Below the pieces are notes generated by a model. That model made no database searches. It saw nothing but the letters and a program-made list of their open reading frames with translations, and was not told the DNA's origin. DNA of 64,000 bases, taken from RH-AL1 sp965198495. Lineage in GTDB: Bacteria > Pseudomonadota > Alphaproteobacteria > Rhizobiales > Beijerinckiaceae. The stretch's first letter is position 1; each line of letters starts with the position of its first letter. Shown piece after piece: positions 8,475 to 16,489 of this stretch. A program made the translations under genes and the position numbers. The DNA is taken from assembly GCA_965198495.1 (NCBI GenBank), contig CBDAPL010000001.1, positions 1,178,001 to 1,242,000 of the forward strand, read 5' to 3'.

Positions 8475-9875
8475 TCATTTCGTCAGATGCGCGGAGCCGA
8501 CCGCCGCGGCGAACAGCGCCTGCATCGCCGAGTTGATGTCGGTGTCGGAATTGACCTGGAAGAACAGTCCCGGCGAGGCGCAGTTGATGAGCGCAGTCGG
8601 TATTTGCGTTTGGACCGGCGCGACATTGGTCTCGTAAAACTGGTTGGTCGTCAAAGGTAGATAAGGCGTATAGAGGATCGCGATCCGTACATGGCGGTTC
8701 TTCAGCGGCGTGCAGTAGTCAAGCTGGTTCCCGACCGGAGCGATCGTGCGGCCGCTAACCGTATCGTTGGTTGAACCGTACCCCGGGTAGGCTTCATCGA
8801 TAACGCCGTCCGTCACGATGAACAAGATCTCCTGAGGCGTGTCGCCAATGGCGTTCGTCCCCTGTCCAGGATTAGGTATGTAAGTGGTATTCGCCATCGC
8901 GCTATCGAACTGCGTATCTTCGTCGTTATTGGCGTTCAAGCCGTTGAGATAGTGTTCGGCGTAAACCTGGAGCATCTTGATGTTGGCGGTCTGGCTCTGC
9001 GCGGTCGCCAGGTTCGACGTTAGGTTCGTGATCGTCTGAAACGATTGGTCGAACGTGTACGTCGCGACACGATACTGGGCTTTATTCTTGCTTTCTGTCG
9101 CCAGAGCGGTGCTGTAGAGATTGGCGACCGCCTGCTGCACCAGGTCGATGCGCAGGGTAAGCCCCAGGTAAGTCTTCGCTAAAGTGTAGTTGTCCACGCC
9201 GTTGGCGTAGGCGCCCGTCCCCTTGGGATTGCCGGCCACGTCGCTTTGGATCGGGTTCGTCTCGTGGCACGCGAAGGCGCAGCCCCATCCTTGCTGCGCT
9301 GAGCCTTGCTGCTGTGTGTTGGCGATGAGCGTGTTGATCCCGGCCTGGCTCGACGGGATGCCCATGGAGGGCGACGTATCGAGCAGGACGTAGAAGTCGA
9401 TGTTGGGCGCGGTCGAACTCGAGACGGCGGACGTGCCGCCGATGTTCATCGTGTTCATCCGGAGCAGTTGCGAGAAGGCGTTCGACGATGTCCCGGCGTA
9501 GCTGACCGTCGTCGAGCGTGTCACCGATCCGTTCGAGTTCGTGACGTCGTTGACGCCGATGACGGGGTTGGGGAAAAGGTAGGACGCACCCTTCACGAGG
9601 CTGGCCTGAGCGTTGAACATGGTCACCGCAATCGCCTGAGCCTGTGCGGATGTCAGGCTCATCGAGGCTGGCGTCGTCGTCGACAGCGCGGCCGCGTCGG
9701 CGATCGCGTTCAGCTGGGCCTGGCGCCGGCCGGCGATCGTGTAGTCGGCGCTCATCCCGATCAGGCTGACCAGGGTCAGCGACGCCAGAGCGAAGATAAT
9801 CGCGACGTTCCCGCCTTCGGAGCGCCGGAAGGACTTAACCGTTTCAAGCAGTAGAAGACGGTAGGAGTTGTTCAT
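8475..9875 (-). CDS. TadG-like pilus assembly protein with von Willebrand A domain
   Basis: Tad-type (Flp pilus) assembly protein, about 466 residues. An N-terminal cytoplasmic tail leads into one transmembrane segment containing GGNVAIIFALASLTLVSL, the TadE/TadG-like prepilin-type anchor. The long periplasmic part contains a VWA domain whose metal-ion site is IDFYVLLDTSPSMG (DxSxS). The open frame extends upstream past 9875, but those residues overlap the next gene and are not TadG-like, so the ATG at 9875 was chosen. It is the last gene of a three-gene TadE-TadE-TadG operon. The tad secretion ATPase, secretin and platform genes are not in the window. Confidence 0.85.
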   Translation of the reverse strand: MNNSYRLLLLETVKSFRRSEGGNVAIIFALASLTLVSLIGMSADYTIAGRRQAQLNAIADAAALSTTTPASMSLTSAQAQAIAVTMFNAQASLVKGASYLFPNPVIGVNDVTNSNGSVTRSTTVSYAGTSSNAFSQLLRMNTMNIGGTSAVSSSTAPNIDFYVLLDTSPSMGIPSSQAGINTLIANTQQQGSAQQGWGCAFACHETNPIQSDVAGNPKGTGAYANGVDNYTLAKTYLGLTLRIDLVQQAVANLYSTALATESKNKAQYRVATYTFDQSFQTITNLTSNLATAQSQTANIKMLQVYAEHYLNGLNANNDEDTQFDSAMANTTYIPNPGQGTNAIGDTPQEILFIVTDGVIDEAYPGYGSTNDTVSGRTIAPVGNQLDYCTPLKNRHVRIAILYTPYLPLTTNQFYETNVAPVQTQIPTALINCASPGLFFQVNSDTDINSAMQALFAAAVGSAHLTK

Positions 9876-9880
9876 GACGA

Positions 9881-10414
9881 TCAGCTTCCCGTATAGGGGA
9901 TGGACTGCACGGAACGAGGGCTCATGTAGAGCTGGCTGGACATGTTGATCGGACCGGTCAGCTTGTACGCGACGGCCGGCGTGAAGCTGTAGGTCACCTG
10001 GCTTTGCACGATGGAGGTGCCGACCTGCGCGACGCTGGCCGGCAGGAGCACGATCGTGCCCGCGACAAGCGGCGTCCCGTTCAGCGATTTGCTCCACGTT
10101 ACTGTCGACACGCCCGCCACGGAGGTCGCGTATTCCGTGAGGACGATGACGAGCGACGACGTGGCGAAGGGCGCCATCACCTGCGCCGAGGCGTTCAGGA
10201 CGTTCAAGACGTCAGCGGTGTCCATCGTCGTGTATTGCGTCGTCAGGTCGGCGACAGCATGCGCCGTCAGGGTCGTCTTCCGGTAGGCGGATGTCGCCTC
10301 CGCCATCTGGTAGCCGCCGAAGACGATCGCCAGCAATACCGGAAGGACGAGCGCGAACTCGACGGCGGCCACGCCGCTCCGGCAGGCGGCGAAGACCTGT
10401 ACACGCCGCACCAT
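9881..10414 (-). CDS. TadE-family pseudopilin
   Basis: 177-residue TadE/TadG-like protein: a short basic N-terminus, then the prepilin-like hydrophobic helix SGVAAVEFALVLPVLLAIVF containing the invariant glutamate after the Val-Ala-Ala-Val stretch, followed by a periplasmic domain. Such minor pseudopilins help build Flp/Tad pili. Its start codon overlaps the stop of the preceding gene by one base (TGATG), and only five bases separate it from the TadG-like gene, so the three are translated as a unit. Confidence 0.8.
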   Translation of the reverse strand: MVRRVQVFAACRSGVAAVEFALVLPVLLAIVFGGYQMAEATSAYRKTTLTAHAVADLTTQYTTMDTADVLNVLNASAQVMAPFATSSLVIVLTEYATSVAGVSTVTWSKSLNGTPLVAGTIVLLPASVAQVGTSIVQSQVTYSFTPAVAYKLTGPINMSSQLYMSPRSVQSIPYTGS

Positions 10415-10965
10415 CAGTAAGGCTCGTTCTTGAAGACGGCCGTCGCCATCAGCAGGTGCATGTTGTTTCGCTGGTTGCCGATCCCGAACGTCAAGGCGCT
10501 CACGACCGGCAGGAGGTACATGACGCGCATGACGACGATGTCGTTGGAGCCGCCAACATTATACTGCCACTGGTTCGAAACCGTGCCGTCGGCATTGTAG
10601 GTGATCGTCGGCGTCGATGTGTTGCCCGACGAGAAGGTGGTGTAGACTTGCGCGTCCACCATGAGGTTGGAGCAATTGGTCAGGATCGCTGGCAGTTTCG
10701 AGCAGACGACGGCGAGGAACTGCTGCTGCGTGGTGCCGGCGTTCTGCTCCGTTCCCGTGAGGACGAGTCGGGCGCTCTTCTCCGTGGCGACTTCGAGCGC
10801 GGCCTGAGACAGGTAGACGATGCCCAATTGTACGCCCGCAATGATCAACGCCAAGAAAGGGGCGGCAACCATAGCCATCTCGACGCTGGTCGCCGCGGCC
10901 TCAGCGCGCCAGAATCGCTTTTCCCGCCTCGCGTCCATGATCCATGTCTTGCAAAGAACTCGCAT
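10414..10965 (-). CDS. TadE-family pseudopilin, first gene of the operon
   Basis: 183-residue TadE-like protein. After a basic cytoplasmic segment (MDARREKRFWRAE) comes the pilin-like helix EMAMVAAPFLALIIAGVQLG with the conserved glutamate, then a periplasmic part. The order and spacing with two further TadE/TadG-type genes indicate one operon. An in-frame ATG at 10938 is the more natural start by comparison with relatives; neither start has a strong ribosome site. The 200 bases upstream hold no gene and presumably the promoter. Confidence 0.8.
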   Translation of the reverse strand: MRVLCKTWIMDARREKRFWRAEAAATSVEMAMVAAPFLALIIAGVQLGIVYLSQAALEVATEKSARLVLTGTEQNAGTTQQQFLAVVCSKLPAILTNCSNLMVDAQVYTTFSSGNTSTPTITYNADGTVSNQWQYNVGGSNDIVVMRVMYLLPVVSALTFGIGNQRNNMHLLMATAVFKNEPY

Positions 10966-11179
10966 TCTTTGACTAGACCGCGAAAATCTTAAAGCGCTCC
11001 TAATCCAGTCTATTCGACTCGATTAACAGCCTAGTTGTATAGTCCTGGCATTGCTGGAGCGGGTTAAGCTTGAATCGTTCCGGCTCCGATGTCCAGTGTT
11101 TGCAGATGACTTAGGGTGTGAGACCTTTCACGCGCCCATCCGGCATGGCCCCGTCCTCGGCATCGACGGTCCCCTCGGG

Positions 11180-11420
11180 TCACGCAGGCTGCAGCAGGGC
11201 GTCCAAGCTCACGCGCATGGCCGGCGTTAGCCGGGCGTGGACTGTGGCGGTGCGCCCGTCCTCGTAGGCCCGCACCGCCGTGCGGAGGACGCGCGCGATG
11301 CGGTCGGGGGTGGGCGGCTCGATGCGGAGCGCCCGGCAGCTGGCCGCAGCGTCTGCGGCAAGCTCAACGAGGCCGCGGGTCCGGGCGACAGCGTGGTCGC
11401 GCAGCCAGTCGCCAAGCGCC
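11180..11420 (-). mobile_element. Tn3-family transposase fragment
   Basis: About 80 residues resembling the N-terminal (DUF4158-like) region of Tn3-family transposases: WLRDHAVARTRGL, RIEPPTPDRIARVL and LTPAMRVSLDALL. The catalytic DDE core is absent and a stop follows immediately. It is joined in frame to the coiled region of a membrane-fusion protein, so it marks an illegitimate junction, not a complete transposon. No terminal inverted repeats were found. Confidence 0.6.
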
Positions 11421-11748
11421 TTGAGCTGGGCTGCGGCGGTCGTCGCTTGCGCCTGGGCCTTTTGCAGCGCGATCTCGGAGGGCCGGGGATCGATGGTGAA
11501 CAGCCGGTCGCTCTTGTTGACCATCTGCCCATCGCCAAAAAGTTGCTCGGTCAGGTAGCCGCCAACCCGCGGCCGGATTTCCACCACGGCGATGGCGGAG
11601 AACTGGCCGGTGAACTCCCGTATTCCGTGATGGTCCGCTGCACCGGCGCACTCACCGATACCTGTGGCGTGGCTGGCTGGGCACGGGCCGGCGTGGCCAT
11701 CAGCAGGATGGCAGGCGCCAAGCGGCGGGCCGCGTAGCGCGACTTCAT
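11420..11748 (-). pseudogene. Broken RND-type membrane fusion protein gene
   Basis: The first 43 residues from the ATG at 11748 are a signal peptide and the start of a periplasmic adaptor (ATPARAQPATPQVSVSAPVQ), after which the coding frame shifts near 11620 and continues as EFTGQFSAIAVVEIRPRVGG, YLTEQLFGDGQMV and a LFTIDPRP segment typical of efflux membrane fusion proteins. The chain is cut at the first coiled-coil helix, where a Tn3 transposase scrap begins. The ATG overlaps the stop of the MATE gene upstream (ATGA), so it was once coupled to that exporter. Not functional as it stands. Confidence 0.7.
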
Positions 11749-13250
11749 GACTGATCCCCTCGCCCGGCGGCCTGCGGTAGCGGCCCGGGGTCTTTCTCGG
11801 CGGCGGTCCGAGCCATGCCGACGGCATTCAGCGTTCCGAACGCGACCGAACCGCAGGCCACCATGACGAGCACAGCGGTCATGCTCCCGCCGTGCCGGGC
11901 CAGGATCCAACTTCCGCCGGCCGCCACCAGAAGACGCACCAGGCTGCCCATGACGGGCCAGAACATCCGGCTGCGCCCTTGGCAGGCGAAATACAGCATC
12001 AAGCCAAGACCGACGGCACCGTAACTCGGGGCCACCACTCTCAGGTATCGGACACCTGCATCCAAGACTGCCGGGTCAGCGGTGAACAATCCGACCCACG
12101 TTTGCGGGAAGACGGCGGCAAGAACGCCGACTCCCTCCGTCACCGCCGTCGCGAGCAGGGCGGCGACCCACGCCACCCGCCGCGCACGGTCGAATCGCCC
12201 CACGCCGATGCTGGCGCCGACCATCGGAACGACGGCGCTGCCCAGACCGAACAGGGGCGGGATCAGCAGCCAGTCAAGCCGGGATGCGATGCCGTAGCCA
12301 GCCAGCGCCTCGACGCCGAACAGGCCAAATGCGGCCGTGACCAACAAGATGGTCATGTTCCCCATGAGCGAGCCCAAGGCGGACACCAAGCCCACGCCCA
12401 ATATCGACTGGAACGTGGCCCAGCGGAGCGGCGCCGCCCGCAGCACGAGCGCTCCCCGGCCGCTGAGGAGATGCCGGAGCAGTACAGCCAGCGACACGGT
12501 CGCGTAGAGGCAGACAGCAAACCCGGCGCCGGCCACGCCCATGCGCGGGAATGGGCCGAGGCCGAAGATGAACGCGGGCGACAGCGGGATCAGCACGGCC
12601 GCGCCCACCAGCGTCGTCAGCGCGGGGAGCGCGACCTCGCCGGCGCCCCGCATCGCGGCCGTGAGCAGATTGAGCGCCCAGATCGGAACCGATCCCGCGA
12701 AGATGTAGCCTGAATAGAGCAGCGCCGCCGCCAACGCCGGCCCTGTGCCGCCCATCGCGTGGTACAGGGCCGGGCCGCCGAGCAGCGCGCCGGCCGTGCA
12801 GAGCAACCCGAAGATGACGGCCAGAACGAGAGCGTGCGTCACGAGCGCATCCGCTTCCGCCTTCCGGCCAGAGCCGACAGCCCGCGCCACCGCCGAAGAC
12901 ACGCCGCCGCCGATACCGCCGTTGCTGATCGCCGTCATGAGCGACAGCACCGGAAACACCAGGGCCACGCCGGCCAGCGCCTGTGTGCCCAGAAATCCCG
13001 TCCAATAGGTCTCAGCGACCCCAACCAGCGTCTGCGCCAGCAACACGCCGATCGTGGGCAGGCCGAGCCGCAGCAAGGTGGGCAGCACCGGCCCGTGGAC
13101 GATGAGGTGCCGCTTCCTGTCCCACAGGGCGCTCGGCGCCGGGACCGGACGCGTCACGATCGTCTGAGCCTGGCTTGCTGACAGCGGCAGGGAGCCGCGT
13201 GGCCGAGGCAGCACCCCAGGGACGGATACCGGCGCTTCTGAAGAGGTCAT
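11745..13250 (-). CDS. MATE-family efflux transporter
   Basis: Multidrug and toxin extrusion transporter of about 501 residues with twelve hydrophobic segments in two related halves. It exports organic cations or other toxic compounds using a proton or sodium gradient. Typical blocks: LLAQTLVGVAETYWTGFLG near residue 60, ISNGGIGGGVSSAVARAVGS near 115 and LAGYGIASRLDWLLIPPLFG near 320. The frame is open further upstream, but the ATG at 13250 gives a normal MATE length and avoids a proline/arginine-rich non-homologous tail. A MarR regulator gene lies about 100 bases upstream on the same strand. It is a close paralogue of the MATE gene at 55.7 kb. Confidence 0.9.
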   Translation of the reverse strand: MTSSEAPVSVPGVLPRPRGSLPLSASQAQTIVTRPVPAPSALWDRKRHLIVHGPVLPTLLRLGLPTIGVLLAQTLVGVAETYWTGFLGTQALAGVALVFPVLSLMTAISNGGIGGGVSSAVARAVGSGRKAEADALVTHALVLAVIFGLLCTAGALLGGPALYHAMGGTGPALAAALLYSGYIFAGSVPIWALNLLTAAMRGAGEVALPALTTLVGAAVLIPLSPAFIFGLGPFPRMGVAGAGFAVCLYATVSLAVLLRHLLSGRGALVLRAAPLRWATFQSILGVGLVSALGSLMGNMTILLVTAAFGLFGVEALAGYGIASRLDWLLIPPLFGLGSAVVPMVGASIGVGRFDRARRVAWVAALLATAVTEGVGVLAAVFPQTWVGLFTADPAVLDAGVRYLRVVAPSYGAVGLGLMLYFACQGRSRMFWPVMGSLVRLLVAAGGSWILARHGGSMTAVLVMVACGSVAFGTLNAVGMARTAAEKDPGPLPQAAGRGDQS

Positions 13251-13353
13251 GGCGTGTCTCGTTTGCTGGCGGCAAGTTGCGGGCCGAGTTTCACGGGGCG
13301 TAACGGGCCTTTGCCGGCGGGGTCCGTCGCGGACGCGCCACCTGGACCGACCA

Positions 13354-13860
13354 TCAACCGATCTTCTTGGCAGCTTCTGTGGAACGACGGGCTTCGTGGC
13401 GGAGCAATTGGTCCAGCATGGTGCTGAACGCCGCCTTTCCCTCGTCGCCCAAGTCACCGAAGAAGGCTTCCTGTTCTGTGAAGACCAGCGTCGAGGCATG
13501 CCTGACGAGTCCGAGGCCTGCTGGCGTCAAGGCGACACTGTTGGCGCGCGGGTCGTTCGGGTGAACGCCACGCACAATCAGGTCCTTGCTCTCGAGTGTA
13601 CGCACGACGTTGCTGACGGTCATGCGGTCGATGTGCAGGTCGTCCGCCAGTTGGGATTGCGACCGCAGCAGACCGGTCATCGTTTCGTGCTCCAAGGCCC
13701 GCAGGAGGAAGAACTGCATGTGGGTCAAGCCGGTTGGCGCCATGGCGGCCTCCGCACGCCGCGTCCAGGCGTGCCGGAGCATCCACAGGCGGTAGCCAAA
13801 TGAACGGTTCGGGAGAAGATCGTCGCCTTGAAACGGAGCTGGTAAATCATCCATACGCAT
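13354..13860 (-). CDS. MarR-family transcriptional regulator
   Basis: 168-residue winged-helix regulator. The DNA-binding region runs from THMQFFLLRALEHE (near residue 48) through QLADDLHIDRMTVSNVVRTL (recognition helix) to the wing with DPRANSVALTPAG near 105. Dimerisation helices flank it. It probably represses itself and the MATE exporter gene downstream, releasing when a toxic ligand binds. The AT-rich palindrome at the start codon is a candidate autoregulatory site. Confidence 0.85.
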   Translation of the reverse strand: MRMDDLPAPFQGDDLLPNRSFGYRLWMLRHAWTRRAEAAMAPTGLTHMQFFLLRALEHETMTGLLRSQSQLADDLHIDRMTVSNVVRTLESKDLIVRGVHPNDPRANSVALTPAGLGLVRHASTLVFTEQEAFFGDLGDEGKAAFSTMLDQLLRHEARRSTEAAKKIG

Positions 13861-13868
13861 ATAATATG
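13858..13868. promoter_or_regulatory. Candidate MarR operator (11-bp palindrome)
   Basis: CATATAATATG is a perfect palindrome around a central A, overlapping the start codon of the marR-like gene in an otherwise GC-rich context. Position and symmetry fit an autoregulatory operator, but the site is short. Confidence 0.35.
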
Positions 13869-14169
13869 TTTCACTTACAATTCTGTCAAGGTCGCTGGAT
13901 CAGATACTTCGCGACCGTTGTGCGGATGAGCACCCTGGATCAGGACCTCTCGCTCCAACTCGAGGCCGAGGATCAGGATTGCCGCCTGCGCTCACGGGTC
14001 AGGCCGTGAGGGTCTGCGGCAAGTCCGGCGTGGGCAACGAGCTTCGGCGCCGGCGAGCTGTCGCCCGCGAACATCCAGGATCCCGTCTGGATGCAAGGGC
14101 GATCTCAGGCGTAATAAAGCGAGAAGCGTTCATGGTCCGTCAGCTCGGGCGGACGATCGGAGGATCACC
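13869..14169. other. Intergenic stretch between the MarR and MBL genes
   Basis: Divergent promoter region; no gene recognised. The left 50 bases are AT-rich and likely hold the marR promoter; the rest is GC-rich and featureless to the eye. Confidence 0.4.
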
Positions 14170-14856
14170 ATGACATCGACCAGACTGCCAGACGGTCTTC
14201 ACATCATCTCCGGTCTGGTCAACGTGTACCTCCTGGACCTGCCTGGCGGCCTGACGCTCGTCGATACGGGCTTTCCCCGCGACACAGCGAAGATCGTGGC
14301 GGGCATCGCAGCGCTTGGCAGACGTGTCGAGGATCTGCGTCATATCCTGCTGACGCACGCGCATCCCGACCACATCGGAGGCGCTGCCGCTTTGCAGGAG
14401 AGGTCCGGCGCGCGTGTCTACGCGCATCGGATCGATGCGCCGATCATTGAGCGCGGCGGTCCCAGCCGACCGCTCCGGTCCGCGCCGGGGCTGCGCAACA
14501 GGATCGTCGTCGCCCTGTTGAGAAGGCTGAACAGCCGTGTCCGCCCCGTAACGGTCGATCACTTGCTCGACGACGGCAGTCCCCTGCCGTTTGCCGACGA
14601 CCTCGTCGCCGTCCACGTCCCGGGACATTGCGCCGGACAGGTGGCCTTTCATTGGCGAGGGCCGGGTGTCCTGTTCGCCGCCGACGCCTGCATCAATCGC
14701 AAGGGCATGGTGCTCGCTGCCGCGCAGGAGGACGTGGCCGAGGCCCGTCGCAGCTTGGCGAAGCTCGCCGGCCTGCGCTTCGAGACCGCCTGTTTCGGTC
14801 ACGGCCCGCCGATCCTCACCGAAGCGGATCATCGCTTCCGAAAGCGATGGCTATAG
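14170..14856 (+). CDS. MBL-fold metallohydrolase
   Basis: Metallo-beta-lactamase-fold hydrolase, 228 residues. The metal-binding motif is THAHPDHIG (near residue 63), with further ligands in VPGHCAGQVAFH (His near 152) and FAADAC (Asp near 170), and a C-terminal FGHGPPI. This set fits the glyoxalase II/lactonase-like branch that binds two zinc ions. Substrate is unknown; quorum lactonase, glyoxalase II-like or other ester hydrolysis are all possible. The gene stands alone; the neighbouring repeat begins about 100 bases downstream. Confidence 0.88.
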   Translation: MTSTRLPDGLHIISGLVNVYLLDLPGGLTLVDTGFPRDTAKIVAGIAALGRRVEDLRHILLTHAHPDHIGGAAALQERSGARVYAHRIDAPIIERGGPSRPLRSAPGLRNRIVVALLRRLNSRVRPVTVDHLLDDGSPLPFADDLVAVHVPGHCAGQVAFHWRGPGVLFAADACINRKGMVLAAAQEDVAEARRSLAKLAGLRFETACFGHGPPILTEADHRFRKRWL

Positions 14857-14958
14857 GTGTCGGCCGTGCGATCCCCGGCAAGCGTCAGGATATGTTTCGA
14901 GGAGAGACCCATTGCGATCTACCACGATGGACCAATGGCCGTAGCTCAAGGCCGCGGA

Positions 14959-15115
14959 AACGTCCGCTTCCGAGCTTGGCCGACTTGCCTGTGAGTGGCC
15001 AGGTTGGGCGCGGAGCTGCCGCTAGAGCCGACTGGGCTGAGAGCGCCAGCTACCGTCGAAAGTCATGCCGGGTCAAAAGCGTCTTGCAGCTCACAATCCA
15101 ATCGACTACGGCCAC
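14959..15115. repeat. Dispersed repeat, copy 2 (about 155 bp)
   Basis: Second copy of the element at 3568-3720, same orientation. It shares the AACGTCCGCTTCCGAG-like left edge and the TCATGCCGGGTCAAAAGCG core. Divergence between the copies shows that they are old. No coding function is apparent; small frames over it are by-products. Confidence 0.7.
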
Positions 15116-15321
15116 AGGTGCATCGACGATGTCGCGCTGGAGGCGATGGCGTTCAACGACGCCTCTCATCATCAAGCCTGCGATGGATGCCGTGGCAATG
15201 CAATGGCAGGACGAGACCAATCTTGTGGAGCTCGTCTATCTGAGAGCGACAGGCGACCCGACGGGTGACCACCAGTGCCTGTTTAAAGACTTGAACGAAG
15301 GTCAGCCAGAAAAGGTGCGGC

Positions 15322-15651
15322 ATGAACTCTGAATGGATCATAGGTGCGCTCGCGTTCATGACGATCGGCGGCGTACTCGGGATATCAATCTTCCACTTCG
15401 GTTTTCATCTGAAAGACCCGAAGAATATGGAAGCGACGAAGCGGGTCGCTGCTGATCGGGAGTCGGCGACGACCAAGGTGTCTTCGGAAGGCGTGGACGG
15501 CCGATCCCTTCGCCAGAGGCTGGATCAAGCGCCGAGAATCAACGATCGTCTCGGCAAAAGGCCAGCAGGCACCTTGAGTGCATGGAACGTGTTGTTTGAT
15601 ACCAAGTGGTCTGTACTCAGATCAACCCTGAAGGGTGAGCGCTCCAGATGA
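15322..15651 (+). CDS. Hypothetical small membrane protein
   Basis: 109-residue protein with one N-terminal hydrophobic segment (WIIGALAFMTIGGVLGISIF) followed by a charged, probably cytoplasmic tail rich in Arg, Lys and Ser. No recognised domain. A purine-rich stretch (AAAAGG) precedes the ATG by a suitable distance. It sits alone next to a dispersed repeat. The transmembrane segment looks genuine, but the lack of similarity leaves doubt whether the tail is coding. Confidence 0.45.
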   Translation: MNSEWIIGALAFMTIGGVLGISIFHFGFHLKDPKNMEATKRVAADRESATTKVSSEGVDGRSLRQRLDQAPRINDRLGKRPAGTLSAWNVLFDTKWSVLRSTLKGERSR

Positions 15652-16013
15652 ACGCGATGCGAGACGAACGCGAAGGCGCCGCGCCGCCAGTCTGACCAGG
15701 CGGTGTCGGCTTGCGGCCGGGTGACCACCGGGCGCTTAGCGATTGTTTGTATTCTGTCCGTCGATGACCTCGGCGGTCGCGTGGGTGAGCGCCGACTGCC
15801 GACGTCATCGACACCGAGAGGGTGGGGTGGCGTTACCCGCCGACCGGCGCTACGTCGATTACGCTGACGCAGCGCGACTTTGCCGGCTTGCGAGCCATGG
15901 CGCTTCGTCTAACGTCGGCGCGGGCCGTTCTCCCGTTACCGAACCCAAGTGATGGTGCAGGCCGTTCGGAGATCCCGCGTAATTTTGAGCGGTTGCGCTT
16001 CAGGAGAATACGC

Positions 16014-16205
16014 ATGTCGGACGAAAAACCAAAATGGGACCAGCCGGACAACGTGAAAAGCTCCGGGCCGAACGAAGCCGGTGATCTCGCGCGGAAACAC
16101 GGGATATCGCCCGACCGGGCTCAGATGCTAATCGACAAGCTCGGTCATGATCCAGAGCAGCTCGACCAAGAAGCGAAGAACCTTGGCCGGCAGAAAGCTC
16201 GCTAA
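16014..16205 (+). CDS. DUF3606-domain small protein
   Basis: 63-residue charged protein. The core LARKHGISPDRAQMLIDKLG fits the DUF3606 helix-turn-helix-like pattern common in Hyphomicrobiales, where a helix, a short turn and a second helix are followed by a conserved Gly. Function of the family is unknown. The ATG is preceded by a clear CAGGAG ribosome site at 16001-16006, which fixes the start; the open frame continues upstream but without one. Monocistronic. Confidence 0.75.
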   Translation: MSDEKPKWDQPDNVKSSGPNEAGDLARKHGISPDRAQMLIDKLGHDPEQLDQEAKNLGRQKAR

Positions 16206-16348
16206 CGCGAGATCGCCAGAGAGAGTGAGAGATGACGCCCCTTTAGAGCACCGGCCATGCGGCCACACGCGAGGGCGAAGCGGTCGTCTTCCCGATGCAC
16301 GACGACAGTAGGTTCCTCGTCGTGGTCAAGGTGCGGGCCGATATGCTA

Positions 16349-16473
16349 AGCGCGTGCGTGCCGACGCTTGTCGAAGAGCCGCCGGAGGGTCCTCAATGGG
16401 TCACGAGATCAAGTGGGACGGCTACCGCGTCTCTGCGACGCTCGATGGGCGGGCGCGTCGCATCTTGTATTAA
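16349..16473 (+). pseudogene. Scrap of DNA ligase D (ligase-domain start)
   Basis: Two frames joined by a one-base shift give VPTLVEEPPEGPQWV then HEIKWDGYRVSATLDG, the start of the ATP-dependent ligase domain of LigD, including the adenylation lysine in EIKWDGYR. The same segment, also shifted, is present in the larger ligD remnant at 60.6 kb. About 40 codons survive. Confidence 0.65.
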
Positions 16474-16489
16474 GGTGTTGTCCGTCGGC

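Noticed and set aside
11892..12713. 273-residue plus-strand frame rich in His, Gln and Arg opposite the MATE gene
   Set aside because: Typical antisense artefact of a membrane-protein gene; strongly skewed composition and no start signals.
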